From contig JACZKN010000054.1 in NCBI GenBank assembly GCA_014859985.1, positions 1 through 12,581 of the forward strand: 12,581 nt of DNA, in the 5' to 3' direction. The translations under genes were made by a program, and so were the position numbers. Of this stretch, positions 6,544-12,581 are shown one piece after another. This DNA is from Candidatus Krumholzibacteriia bacterium (GTDB lineage Bacteria; Krumholzibacteriota; Krumholzibacteriia; LZORAL124-64-63). Position 1 is the first letter of the stretch. Each line of letters opens with the position of its first letter. The notes below the pieces were generated by a model, which made no database searches, was not told the DNA's origin, and saw only the letters and a list, made by a program, of their open reading frames with translations.

Positions 6544-8352
6544 ATGCGTATCCGCTGCCAACGCGGCCGTCCTGCGGCCCGCCACGCCCTGCCGCTGCGT
6601 GCCCTGGTCGTGTTGCTGGCCTTGGCCGCCGCCCCGCCGGCCGCCGCCGCAAGCCTTACCCTGGAGGTGGCCGGCGACGCGCCCGCCGCGGAGATCGGCC
6701 AGGACCTGGTCCTGCAGCTGGTGCTGCGCAGCGCCGGCGCGACCCTGGATCCGGCCGCCGTGGTCGTCCGGGTCGAGGCACCCGGCGGTTTCCTCGGCAC
6801 CCCCTATCCCCTGCGGCCCCTGGCCGGCGGGTCGGCCCGCGAACTGCGCTTCGAATGGGCGGCCCCGGTCGCGGCGGGCACGGCCGCCGGACCACGGACC
6901 CTGACCCTGCTGGCCGAGGCCCCCGGCCCGGACGGCACGCTGACCGCCCGCTGGTCCGGGACCGTGGCGGTGGACTACGGCAAGGACTGGTCCGCCGACC
7001 GCATCACCGCGTTCATCGACCAGCGCGGCCTGCCGTTCTTCCTGGTGCTGGTGTTCGGGTTCGGCATCCTGATGAGCCTCTCGCCCTGCATCTACCCCAT
7101 GATCCCCATCACCCTGGCGGTGATCGGCGCCCGCAGCCAGGACAAGGGCGCCGCCCACGGCCTGGCCATGTCGGTGACCTACGTGCTGGGCATGGCGCTG
7201 GTCTACGCCGTCCTGGGCGCGTTGAGCGCCACCGTCTTCAGCGGCATCACCGCGTTCATGCAGAGCCCGGTGGTGGTCGGACCCATCGCCCTGCTGCTGG
7301 TGGCCCTGGCGTTCAGCATGTTCGGCGCGTTCGAGCTGCAGGCGCCCCGGTTCATGCGCGACCGCCTGCAGGGCACCGGCGGCGCCCGCTCGGGCGTGGT
7401 CGGCGTCTTCGCCATGGGCATGGTGGCCGGCCTGGTGGCCAGCCCCTGCGTCGGGCCCTTCCTGGCCGCCCTGCTGGTGTGGGTCGCCACCACCGGCAAC
7501 TGGGTGCTGGGCTTCGTCTCGCTCTTCGCCTTCGGCCTCGGCATGGGCCTGCTGCTGATCGGCGTGGGCACCTTCCCGGCCCTGCTGGGCTCGATGCCGC
7601 GCAGCGGCGGCTGGATGGAAACCATCAAGAAAGCCATGGGCCTGCTGCTGCTGGCCATGGCCTTCTGGTTCGTGCGCCCGGGCATCTTCCTGCCGGCTGC
7701 GGTGTTCTATCCCCTGCTGGGCGCCACCGCCATCCTCGTGGGCGTCTTCCTCGGCGCCTTCGACGCCGTGGCGCCGGGCACCGGCTGGTGGGACCGCACG
7801 CGCAAGGGCCTGGGCATCATCGCCCTGGTCGCGGGCCTGTACCTCCTGGGGGGATCGTTCCTCGCCCACGGCCTGCTGATGCCCTCGCCGCTGCCCGGAA
7901 CCGCGGCGGTGCGGACGGTCCCCGCGCCCACGGGGCAGACGACGGCCGCCGCCGACCAGGCCGCCACCTTGCCGGACAAGGTCGCCTGGGAACTGGTGCG
8001 CACCGGGGACGGGGCGCGCGCCTTCCTCGACACCAGGCTGGCCGAGGCCAAGGCCGCCGGTCGTCCGGTGCTGATCGACTTCTGGGCCGAGTGGTGCGTC
8101 TACTGCAAGAAGCTCGACAAGTCGGTCTGGAACCAACCCGCCGTGGTGGGCGAGGCCCAGCGCTTCCTGACCATCAAGGTCGACGCGACGGCCCCGGACG
8201 ACGCCGAAATGGCGGCGATCAAGGCGGGCTGGGACGTGGCGGGGCTGCCGCGCGTGGTCTTCATCGACAGCCGGGGCGAGTACCTGGCCGGCCGGTCCAC
8301 CGGCTTCCTGGAGGCCGACCAGATGCTCGAGCGCATGCAGTCGATCCGCTGA
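6544..8352 (+). CDS. dsbD: DsbD-type transmembrane thiol-disulfide interchange protein
   Basis: Inner-membrane reductase of 602 residues that carries electrons from cytoplasmic thioredoxin to the periplasm for cytochrome c maturation or disulfide repair. It has a signal peptide (cleavage near the APPAAAA run) and an N-terminal beta-rich domain to about residue 145. A membrane domain of about eight helices follows, with SPCIYP (Cys182) and SPCVGP (Cys302), matching the two cysteines of the DsbD/CcdA core. A linker rich in Ala, Pro and Thr leads to a C-terminal thioredoxin domain with WAEWCVYCKK (Cys518, Cys521). The N-terminal domain has no cysteine, unlike E. coli DsbD-alpha with its redox pair, so it is probably structural here. 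The ATG at 6544 has GGAGGA 10 bases upstream; the frame is open further left only as antisense of the thioredoxin gene. Confidence 0.94.
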   Translation: MRIRCQRGRPAARHALPLRALVVLLALAAAPPAAAASLTLEVAGDAPAAEIGQDLVLQLVLRSAGATLDPAAVVVRVEAPGGFLGTPYPLRPLAGGSARELRFEWAAPVAAGTAAGPRTLTLLAEAPGPDGTLTARWSGTVAVDYGKDWSADRITAFIDQRGLPFFLVLVFGFGILMSLSPCIYPMIPITLAVIGARSQDKGAAHGLAMSVTYVLGMALVYAVLGALSATVFSGITAFMQSPVVVGPIALLLVALAFSMFGAFELQAPRFMRDRLQGTGGARSGVVGVFAMGMVAGLVASPCVGPFLAALLVWVATTGNWVLGFVSLFAFGLGMGLLLIGVGTFPALLGSMPRSGGWMETIKKAMGLLLLAMAFWFVRPGIFLPAAVFYPLLGATAILVGVFLGAFDAVAPGTGWWDRTRKGLGIIALVAGLYLLGGSFLAHGLLMPSPLPGTAAVRTVPAPTGQTTAAADQAATLPDKVAWELVRTGDGARAFLDTRLAEAKAAGRPVLIDFWAEWCVYCKKLDKSVWNQPAVVGEAQRFLTIKVDATAPDDAEMAAIKAGWDVAGLPRVVFIDSRGEYLAGRSTGFLEADQMLERMQSIR

Positions 8353-8367
8353 CCGCGGCGCGGCCCG

Positions 8368-9177
8368 CTACTGGAACCGGACCTCGGAGCGGTAGTCCAC
8401 GTCGAAGACCTTCAGCGGCCCCCCGAATTCGTTCTCGGTGAGGATCTCCGGCATCCCGTCGCCGTCGATGTCCAGCAGCTCGATCATCCCGTAGAACTGC
8501 TCGTCCTCCCATTCCACGTCGCCGGAGACCGTATCCAGCACCTGCCCCGAGTTCAGCACGATCTCCATGCGGCCGTCGCCGTCGACGTCGCCGCAGCGGA
8601 TCATGGTCGCCTCGTACTCGCGGATGCTGGTGAACTCGCGGGTGAAGTTCACCCCGTCCACGTAGACGATGCGACGGTCGGCCAGGAGCACGATCTCCCG
8701 GGCCGGGTCCTCGTCCACGTTGGCGACGGTGAAGCAGGCGATGGACTGGTACTCGCCCGGCAGGGACTCCCAGACCTGCGCGTAGTCCGCCAGGCGCCAG
8801 ACGTAGATCTTGCCGCCGGTGGTGCGGCACACCAGGGAGTCGTCGAAGCCGTCGCCGGCCAGGTCGGCCGCCAGGATCTCCTCGGGCACGCCGCTGAGCC
8901 GGTTGCTCTTCCAGATGCGGGCGACGCCCCTGCCGTCGGCCTTGAACACCTGCACCGTGCCGAAGCGTTCGGCCACCGCCAGGTACATGCCCTGTTCACC
9001 GTCCAGGGGTTCGAACATGGTGACGTGGTCCAGGCGGTTCGCCGCCCAGGACAAGCCCCGGTACTGCTCGTAGCCCAGTTCGGACTGGGCCCCGGCGCCG
9101 CCCGCCAGGACCAGCGCGGCGACCAGGAAGAGCAGCGGCAGGGGCGACCGGAAGCGGCGGCGCGGCGTGCGATGCAT
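8368..9177 (-). CDS. Secreted FG-GAP/VCBS-like repeat protein
   Basis: Exported protein of 269 residues. An Arg-rich start, a hydrophobic core and AGGAGAQ form a Sec signal peptide of about 30 residues. The mature part has beta-propeller-type repeats with Ca-binding-like loops: DLAGDGFDD (about residue 104), NVDEDPAREIV (about 152), CGDVDGDGRMEIV (about 196) and LDIDGDGMPEIL (about 235). The first two are degenerate. FG-GAP/VCBS proteins are usually extracellular adhesion or binding modules; the ligand here is unknown. It is shorter than a full seven-blade propeller, so it may be a half-propeller or a divergent fold. The ATG at 9177 has GAGGT 5 bases upstream; an in-frame ATG at 9282 would add 35 Arg/Pro-rich residues ahead of the signal and is rejected. 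Its stop is 15 bases from the convergent dsbD stop. Confidence 0.85.
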   Translation of the reverse strand: MHRTPRRRFRSPLPLLFLVAALVLAGGAGAQSELGYEQYRGLSWAANRLDHVTMFEPLDGEQGMYLAVAERFGTVQVFKADGRGVARIWKSNRLSGVPEEILAADLAGDGFDDSLVCRTTGGKIYVWRLADYAQVWESLPGEYQSIACFTVANVDEDPAREIVLLADRRIVYVDGVNFTREFTSIREYEATMIRCGDVDGDGRMEIVLNSGQVLDTVSGDVEWEDEQFYGMIELLDIDGDGMPEILTENEFGGPLKVFDVDYRSEVRFQ

Positions 9178-9253
9178 GGCTGACCTCGCAGGGATGGCGC
9201 CGGCGGCGAGCGGCCGCGGCCGGCGGCGTGTCGGGCGGGGTGACGTGGGGACC

Positions 9254-9282
9254 AATATAGGCCAAAGCGGGCGCGAGGTCAC
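9254..9282 (-). promoter_or_regulatory. Candidate promoter of the FG-GAP-like gene
   Basis: On the minus strand, GTGACC (9277-9282, 4/6) and TATATT (9254-9259, 5/6) are spaced by exactly 17 bases. The predicted start near 9247 leaves a leader of about 70 bases to the ATG at 9177. This suggests the gene can be transcribed independently of the upstream beta-barrel gene. Confidence 0.45.
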
Positions 9283-9283
9283 C

Positions 9284-9302
9284 CCCGCGCCGGGCGCGCG
9301 GG
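9284..9302 (-). terminator. GC hairpin just after the beta-barrel gene
   Basis: CCCGCGC and GCGCGGG form a 7-bp stem with a 5-base loop, starting 3 bases after the stop at 9305 on the minus strand. No T-run follows; the next sequence is the -35 region of the downstream promoter. It is at best a weak terminator. Confidence 0.35.
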
Positions 9303-9304
9303 CC

Positions 9305-9955
9305 TCACCCGGGGAACGGTACGCCCACGCCGCCGACCACCTGCCAGGCGTCGTGGTTGTGGTGCTGGCGCAGGTGCATCCGGTATTGCCCGCGCACCAC
9401 GATGCACCAGCGGCCGGAGGTCAGCCATTCCTGCCCGATCTCGACGACGCCGGACCAGTACTTGTCGAACCGGCTGCCTGCGGTCCCCGGCTCGGTGAAG
9501 CGCGTGGCGCCCAGGCCCAGGCCCAGGAACAGCCGGACCTCGGTGTCGCCCCGGCCGCGGTCGCGCAGGTACCGGCGCACGATGCCGTCCGCCGACAGCA
9601 CGTTGTCCGTGTCCGAGAGGTTCTGGTAGTCCGCCTGCAGCACGAGGCCGCAGTTCCAGTCGTACAGGAAGTCCAGGAAGGCGACCGCCGAGCCCGGCCG
9701 GAACACCACCGCCCCGCCGTAGGCGGGCGCCAGGGCGTCCTGGCCCGGTTCGAGTCCGCCGCCGAGACCCACGTAGCCCACGAGCAGGATCGGGGCCGTG
9801 AACGGCTCGGCGAGCCGGGAGCGGGGCAGCTGCAGCCGCGGGCTGTCGGCCAGGGTCTGGGCGGTGGCCCCGGCGGCCCAGGCCCAGCCCGGGACGGCAA
9901 GGGCCGCGAGGAAGACCCGGAACCACGGCGACCGGGCGAAGGGGTTGCGGGGCAA
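9305..9955 (-). CDS. Probable outer-envelope beta-barrel protein, TTG start
   Basis: A 216-residue exported protein of no family I can name. It starts with a basic segment, a hydrophobic core and ATAQ, a Sec signal of about 33 residues. The rest alternates polar and hydrophobic/aromatic residues in short strands (for example ILLVGYVGLGGG, GLVLQADYQNLS, VRLFLGLGLGATRF, VVRGQYRMHLRQ), as in small outer-membrane barrels. Against a classic barrel, it ends GVPFPG rather than with a terminal aromatic. Two cysteines are present. TTG at 9955 is chosen because AGGAG (9963-9967) is 7 bases upstream; an in-frame GTG at 9961 would be only 1 base from that site. The FG-GAP-like gene follows 127 bases downstream on the same strand, so partial co-transcription is possible. 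Confidence 0.72.
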   Translation of the reverse strand: MPRNPFARSPWFRVFLAALAVPGWAWAAGATAQTLADSPRLQLPRSRLAEPFTAPILLVGYVGLGGGLEPGQDALAPAYGGAVVFRPGSAVAFLDFLYDWNCGLVLQADYQNLSDTDNVLSADGIVRRYLRDRGRGDTEVRLFLGLGLGATRFTEPGTAGSRFDKYWSGVVEIGQEWLTSGRWCIVVRGQYRMHLRQHHNHDAWQVVGGVGVPFPG

Positions 9956-9962
9956 GGGCACG

Positions 9963-9967
9963 CTCCT
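9963..9967 (-). promoter_or_regulatory. Shine-Dalgarno deciding a TTG start
   Basis: AGGAG on the minus strand is 7 bases from TTG at 9955 and 1 base from GTG at 9961. Spacing therefore selects the TTG. Confidence 0.6.
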
Positions 9968-10056
9968 GGGTACGTGGGCGGCTGCCGCCCAGCGGGTCTG
10001 CGGCCGGTGTGCAAGGGAGGTGCCAACCGGCGCGGCGCCGGGTTCGACGCAAATCG

Positions 10057-10086
10057 TTGCCGCCGATCGACCTTGTGCGCTACTGT
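10057..10086 (+). promoter_or_regulatory. Candidate yigZ promoter
   Basis: TTGCCG (10057-10062) and TACTGT (10081-10086) are spaced by 18 bases, about 78 bases before the ATG at 10164. A perfect dyad, CCGGT-TG-ACCGG, lies at 10124-10135 between the predicted start and the gene and could be an operator. Confidence 0.3.
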
Positions 10087-10163
10087 GGCCCGCGTCGGCC
10101 CCGGCCGCACCCCGGGGCGCGGTCCGGTTGACCGGAATCCTGGCAGCAGAAGGAAGCGGCCCG

Positions 10164-10832
10164 ATGGCGCCCCCCGCATCCCCGATCCTCCCGGGTCCTC
10201 CGGATCCTCCGGATCTTCCGGACAAGCTGCTGACCCTGGCTACCCGCGGCACGGCCGAGCTCCGGGTCCAGCGCTCGCGGTTCCTGGCCTGGGCGGCCCC
10301 GGCCGCCGACCAGGAGCAGGCCCGGGCGGTGATCGCCGAAGCGGCGCGGCAGCACCACGACGCCCGCCACGTCTGCTGGGCCTGGCGGCTGGGCCACCTC
10401 CGGCAACCGCGGGAGAACCGCAACGACGCGGGAGAACCGTCCGGCACCGCGGGCGAGCCCATCCTGGCGGCCCTGCGGCGGGCCGACCTGGTGGATTGCG
10501 TGGGCGTGGTGGTGCGCTGGTTCGGCGGGGTCAAGCTGGGTACCGGAGGCCTGGCGCGGGCCTACGGCGACGCGATGGAGGCGGCCCTGGCCGCGGCGGC
10601 GCGCCGTGAGATCCTGCTGGGGCGCCGCTTCACCCTCCGTTTCCCCTACCCCCTGCAGAAGACCCTGCTGCGCCAGCTCGAGACCCGGGGCGGCCGGGTC
10701 ATCGACGAACGATGGGCCGTGGACGTGGCCTGGACCGTCTGGCTGCCCCACTCCCGCGCCGCCGGGTTCCCCGCCGCCGTGGTCGAGGCCACCGGCGGTG
10801 CCGTCACCCCCGCAGCCCTGCCGGACGCCTGA
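10164..10832 (+). CDS. yigZ: YigZ/IMPACT family protein
   Basis: Protein of 222 residues of the UPF0029 family, related to eukaryotic IMPACT. The bacterial role is not firmly known; a link to translation or nucleic-acid binding has been proposed. Signature elements are in order: ARHVCWAWRLG (about residue 67), GEPSGTAGEPIL (about 92-103), VGVVVRWFGGVKLGTGGLARAYGD (about 114-137, quoted only to locate it by the WFGGVKLGTGG core), and a C-terminal ferredoxin-like half ending near the stop. The N-terminus adds a Pro-rich extension made by a short 9-base tandem repeat before the domain. The ATG at 10164 has AAGGA 9 bases upstream. It is divergent from the beta-barrel gene and convergent with the sigma factor gene. 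Confidence 0.93.
   Translation: MAPPASPILPGPPDPPDLPDKLLTLATRGTAELRVQRSRFLAWAAPAADQEQARAVIAEAARQHHDARHVCWAWRLGHLRQPRENRNDAGEPSGTAGEPILAALRRADLVDCVGVVVRWFGGVKLGTGGLARAYGDAMEAALAAAARREILLGRRFTLRFPYPLQKTLLRQLETRGGRVIDERWAVDVAWTVWLPHSRAAGFPAAVVEATGGAVTPAALPDA
10182..10220 (+). repeat. Imperfect 9-base tandem repeat in the yigZ 5' end
   Basis: About four copies of a unit close to GGATCCTCC encode GPPDPPDLPD at the very start of YigZ. One copy carries an extra C and one a C-to-T change. It explains the Pro-rich N-terminal extension and is a likely site of length variation in steps of three residues. Confidence 0.6.
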
Positions 10833-10850
10833 CGGCCCACCCCGAAAAGT

Positions 10851-10881
10851 CAGGGGGCCCCGGCGCCACCGGAGCCCCCTG
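10851..10881. terminator. Bidirectional terminator between yigZ and the sigma gene
   Basis: CAGGGGGC (10851-10858) pairs perfectly with GCCCCCTG (10874-10881), and an inner CCGG pairs with CCGG across one mismatch. On the minus strand the stem is followed by ACTTTTC, a reasonable T-run for the sigma-factor transcript. On the plus strand the T-run is poor. It lies in the 69-base convergent gap. Confidence 0.72.
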
Positions 10882-10901
10882 CGTTCGCCCGTGCCGGTCG
10901 C

Positions 10902-11831
10902 TCAACCCGGCTGGTGCTCGTCCGCGTAGTCGTGCATGTACTTGAAGGTCTTGCTGCTGCGGATCTTCTCGAAGGCCTCTTCCTTGATCTGGCGGATGCG
11001 CTCGCGGGTCAGGCCCATCTTCTGGCCGATCTCCTCCAGCGTCATCTCCCGGTCGGTGCCGAGGCCGTAGTACATGCGCAGCACCTTGGCCTCCCGCTCC
11101 TTGAGGTCGCCCAGCATGCGGCCGATGGACTGGTGCAGGTCATCCTCCATCACGCCGTGGTCGGGGGCGATCCCGGAGGTGTCCTCCAGGAAGTCCATGT
11201 AGGTGCTGTCCTCGTCGTTGCCGACGTAGTCGTCCAGGAAGAAGTTGTCCTGCATCAGGGGCAGGGTGTCCTTGACCTCGTCGATGGACAGGCCCAACTC
11301 GGCCGCGATCTCCTCCGGCTCGGGCTTGCGGCGCAGTTTCTGCTGCAGTTCGCCGCTGACCTTCTTGATCTGGTTGAGCACGCGCGCCCGGTTCAGGGGC
11401 ATGCGCACGATCTTGCTGTGGTTGGCCAGGGCGGCCAGGATGGACTGGCGGATCCACCAGACGGCGTAGCTGATGAACTTGTAGCCCCGGGTCTCGTCGA
11501 ACCGCTGGGCGGCCTTCAGCAGGCCCAGGTTGCCCTCGTTGATGAGGTCCTCCAGGGGCACGCCGTAGTGGGCGTATTCCTTGGCAATGGACACGACGAA
11601 GCGCAGGTTGGCCTTCACCAGCTTGTGCAGGGCCTCGTTGTCGTTGGCATGGATGCCGCGGGCCAGCTCGCATTCCTCGTCCCGGGACAGCAGGCTGTAG
11701 GCCTTCACTTCCTGGAAGTAGAGGTCGAGGTTGCTCATCAGCTGAGCCGCCGGGGCGCTCGCCTTGTGGGCCTTCAGGCCCTTCGCGGTGCGGGTCGGGC
11801 GGCGGGTCTTGCTGGTGGTGGTCTTGGCCAT
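10902..11831 (-). CDS. rpoD: RNA polymerase sigma-70 factor, primary/group 2 type
   Basis: Sigma subunit of 309 residues that directs RNA polymerase to promoters. A Lys/Arg/Thr-rich N-terminal tail of about 30 residues precedes region 1.2 (DLYFQEVKAYSLLSRDEE). Region 2 has LVKANLRFVVSIAKEY, DLINEGNLGLLKAAQRFD and YKFISYAVWWIRQSI, with the core-binding and -10-recognition helices. Region 3 follows, then an acidic stretch (DDYVGNDEDS), and region 4 with LKEREAKVLRMYYGL and the helix-turn-helix MTLEEIGQKMGLTRERIRQI. There is no region 1.1 and no long insert, as in the primary sigma factor of Bacteroidetes and relatives; an RpoS-like group 2 factor remains possible. The ATG at 11831 is 9 bases from AAGGAG; the ATG at 11840 touches that site and is less likely. 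Confidence 0.93.
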   Translation of the reverse strand: MAKTTTSKTRRPTRTAKGLKAHKASAPAAQLMSNLDLYFQEVKAYSLLSRDEECELARGIHANDNEALHKLVKANLRFVVSIAKEYAHYGVPLEDLINEGNLGLLKAAQRFDETRGYKFISYAVWWIRQSILAALANHSKIVRMPLNRARVLNQIKKVSGELQQKLRRKPEPEEIAAELGLSIDEVKDTLPLMQDNFFLDDYVGNDEDSTYMDFLEDTSGIAPDHGVMEDDLHQSIGRMLGDLKEREAKVLRMYYGLGTDREMTLEEIGQKMGLTRERIRQIKEEAFEKIRSSKTFKYMHDYADEHQPG

Positions 11832-11953
11832 GCTTGCCATCTCCTTGGGCTCGGGACCGCCCGCGTGAACCTGGGGTTCGGGAGGTCCGGTTGGGCATCC
11901 CTTTACAAGTCGCGTACCACCGGCTGAAGGATTCCACCAGTATTTTGTCCTGC

Positions 11954-11983
11954 ATTATCCAGCTGTTAAATAACGGCTTGCAA
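11954..11983 (-). promoter_or_regulatory. Candidate sigma-factor gene promoter
   Basis: On the minus strand, TTGCAA (11978-11983) and GATAAT (11954-11959, 5/6) are spaced by 18 bases. The transcript would have a leader of about 115 bases before the ATG at 11831, in an AT-richer stretch of the 331-base intergenic region. Confidence 0.5.
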
Positions 11984-12034
11984 AGCGTAAACTGGTGACC
12001 GATCCCCGGCGGACCCGCGGCCGGATACCGATGC

Positions 12035-12047
12035 TGACATTTTGTCA
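12035..12047. promoter_or_regulatory. TGACA-TTT-TGTCA dyad with a nearby half-site
   Basis: A perfect 5-bp dyad spaced by 3 bases lies between the sigma gene and the divergent membrane-protein gene. TTGTCAA recurs at 12074-12080. Read on the minus strand, both sites give consensus TTGACA -35 hexamers 32 bases apart, but neither has a good -10 box at the right spacing. It could be an operator or an upstream promoter. Apart from these and the promoter above, 11832-12162 holds no gene I can support. Confidence 0.3.
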
Positions 12048-12162
12048 ACGGCCCCCTCAGCGGTCTCGTCAGATTGTCAAACGAAAATCCTGTGATCCTG
12101 CCCCGGACCGATGTTAGCTTCCGCGCCGGACCGGCAACCGGCTTGAACCCCGGGAGACACCC

Positions 12163-12581
12163 TTGGACCGCGACCCCCTGCGCCGCCGCCTGCAACCGGG
12201 CCACGCCGCCCTCCTGCTGCCTTTGGTGACGGCCCTGCTGCTGGGCTGGCACAGCCTGGCAGACCGGGACGTGTGGTTCCATGCCCGCGCCGGCCAGGAC
12301 CTGCTGGCCGAGGGTCGCCTCGTCCAGGTCAACCGCTACAGCTTCACCGCCCCGGACCATCCCTGGCTCAACCACGAGTGGCTCTTCCAGGCCGCCGTGG
12401 CGGCCACGGCCCCCGCGGTGCCGACGCCGGCGGACGACCCGGTCCTGGGCTGGAACCTGCTGCGGGCCGGCCTGGTGCTGACCCTGATGCTCGTGCTGCT
12501 GCTCGGCGACGGAGTCTGGCGGCCGACGGCGCCGGACTCCGTCGCCGAGCAGCAGCACGAGCATCAGGGTCAGCACCAGGC
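12163..12581 (+). CDS. Multi-pass membrane protein, glycosyltransferase-like, 5' end only
   Basis: Partial gene running off the right edge. TTG at 12163 has GGGAG 6 bases upstream and is the best start. The product has a basic start, a hydrophobic segment at about residues 16-32, then DVWFHARAGQDLL, NRYSFTAPDHPWLNHEWLFQ and a second hydrophobic segment from about residue 100 (LLRAGLVLTLMLVLLLG). The 'D-WFH-R-G ... YSFTAP--PW--HEWL' layout resembles the first loop of large PMT/GT39-like membrane proteins, with a D/H-rich extracytoplasmic loop after the first helix. That family assignment is from memory and tentative. From about 12526 onward the reading frame becomes Gln/His-rich and is the reverse complement of the preceding helix, so only residues up to about 120 should be trusted. 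Confidence 0.6.
   Translation, partial: MDRDPLRRRLQPGHAALLLPLVTALLLGWHSLADRDVWFHARAGQDLLAEGRLVQVNRYSFTAPDHPWLNHEWLFQAAVAATAPAVPTPADDPVLGWNLLRAGLVLTLMLVLLLGDGVWRPTAPDSVAEQQHEHQGQHQ
12470..12581. repeat. Terminal near-perfect palindrome, likely assembly fold-back
   Basis: 12470-12516 is the exact reverse complement of 12535-12581 (47 bases per arm). The 18-base centre also pairs partly, with the symmetry axis at 12525.5. The palindrome reaches the last base of the window, so its outer limit is unknown. It lies inside a coding region and makes the frame read antisense sequence, which fits a fold-back chimera at a contig end better than a biological element. Confidence 0.95.

Noticed and set aside
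6325..8136. 600-codon upstream extension of the thioredoxin gene, open on the minus strand
   Set aside because: Antisense to dsbD; the ribosome site and lipoprotein signal place the start at 6324.
8353..8367. Possible terminator between dsbD and the FG-GAP-like gene
   Set aside because: Only 15 bases separate the stops and I see no stable hairpin with a T-run there.
11140..12576. 478-codon minus-strand ORF spanning the sigma gene and the window end
   Set aside because: Out of frame with the sigma factor, and its first part is created by the terminal palindrome.
1..12581. CRISPR array, transposon, prophage or defence island
   Set aside because: No regularly spaced repeats, terminal inverted repeats, transposase, integrase or recognisable defence genes were seen; gene content is housekeeping and envelope-related.

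Overview
This is a very GC-rich bacterial chromosome segment that looks like housekeeping DNA rather than a mobile island. I see no transposase, integrase, phage gene, CRISPR array or rRNA/tRNA gene. Three clues suggest a lineage of the FCB superphylum or a nearby candidate phylum such as Eisenbacteria or Krumholzibacteriota. The first is a short primary-type sigma factor without the long region 1.1/non-conserved insert of proteobacterial RpoD. The second is a small secreted protein whose C-terminus ends WGGVKSLFR, a style I remember from those lineages. The third is an FG-GAP/VCBS-like secreted protein. The taxonomy is inference only.

Layout: (1) 1-1866, minus: the 5' two thirds of valS. (2) 1867-2236: a divergent intergenic region with GC hairpins, then a relatively AT-rich stretch with candidate promoters. 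(3) 2237-2839, plus: a small secreted Cys-containing protein, followed by a long nested inverted repeat. (4) 2951-5521, plus: a membrane PDZ / multi-TM / GAF / SpoIIE-type PP2C phosphatase, probably starting at CTG. (5) 5441-5672, plus: a structured leader with some likeness to a cobalamin-riboswitch core, then a 22-residue membrane peptide ORF. (6) 5779-6324, minus, and 6544-8352, plus: a divergent redox pair, a TlpA/ResA-like thioredoxin lipoprotein and a DsbD-type transmembrane electron carrier. (7) 8368-9177 and 9305-9955, both minus: an FG-GAP-like secreted protein and a probable envelope beta-barrel protein with a TTG start. (8) 10164-10832, plus: a YigZ/IMPACT family protein. (9) 10902-11831, minus: a sigma-70 family factor, with a bidirectional terminator between it and yigZ. 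(10) 12163 to the end, plus: the start of a multi-pass membrane protein.

The last 112 bases are a near-perfect palindrome that folds the terminal gene back on itself. It looks like a fold-back artefact at a contig end, so sequence after about 12525 should not be trusted until checked.

Functional links: the TlpA-like lipoprotein and DsbD share a divergent intergenic region and probably one electron-transfer pathway. DsbD moves reducing equivalents across the inner membrane. Its N-terminal domain has no cysteines, so the neighbouring lipoprotein is a natural candidate to receive electrons from the C-terminal thioredoxin domain. The other genes are single functions with no obvious shared pathway. 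Several genes appear to use non-ATG starts (GTG, TTG, CTG) that are positioned by good Shine-Dalgarno sequences.
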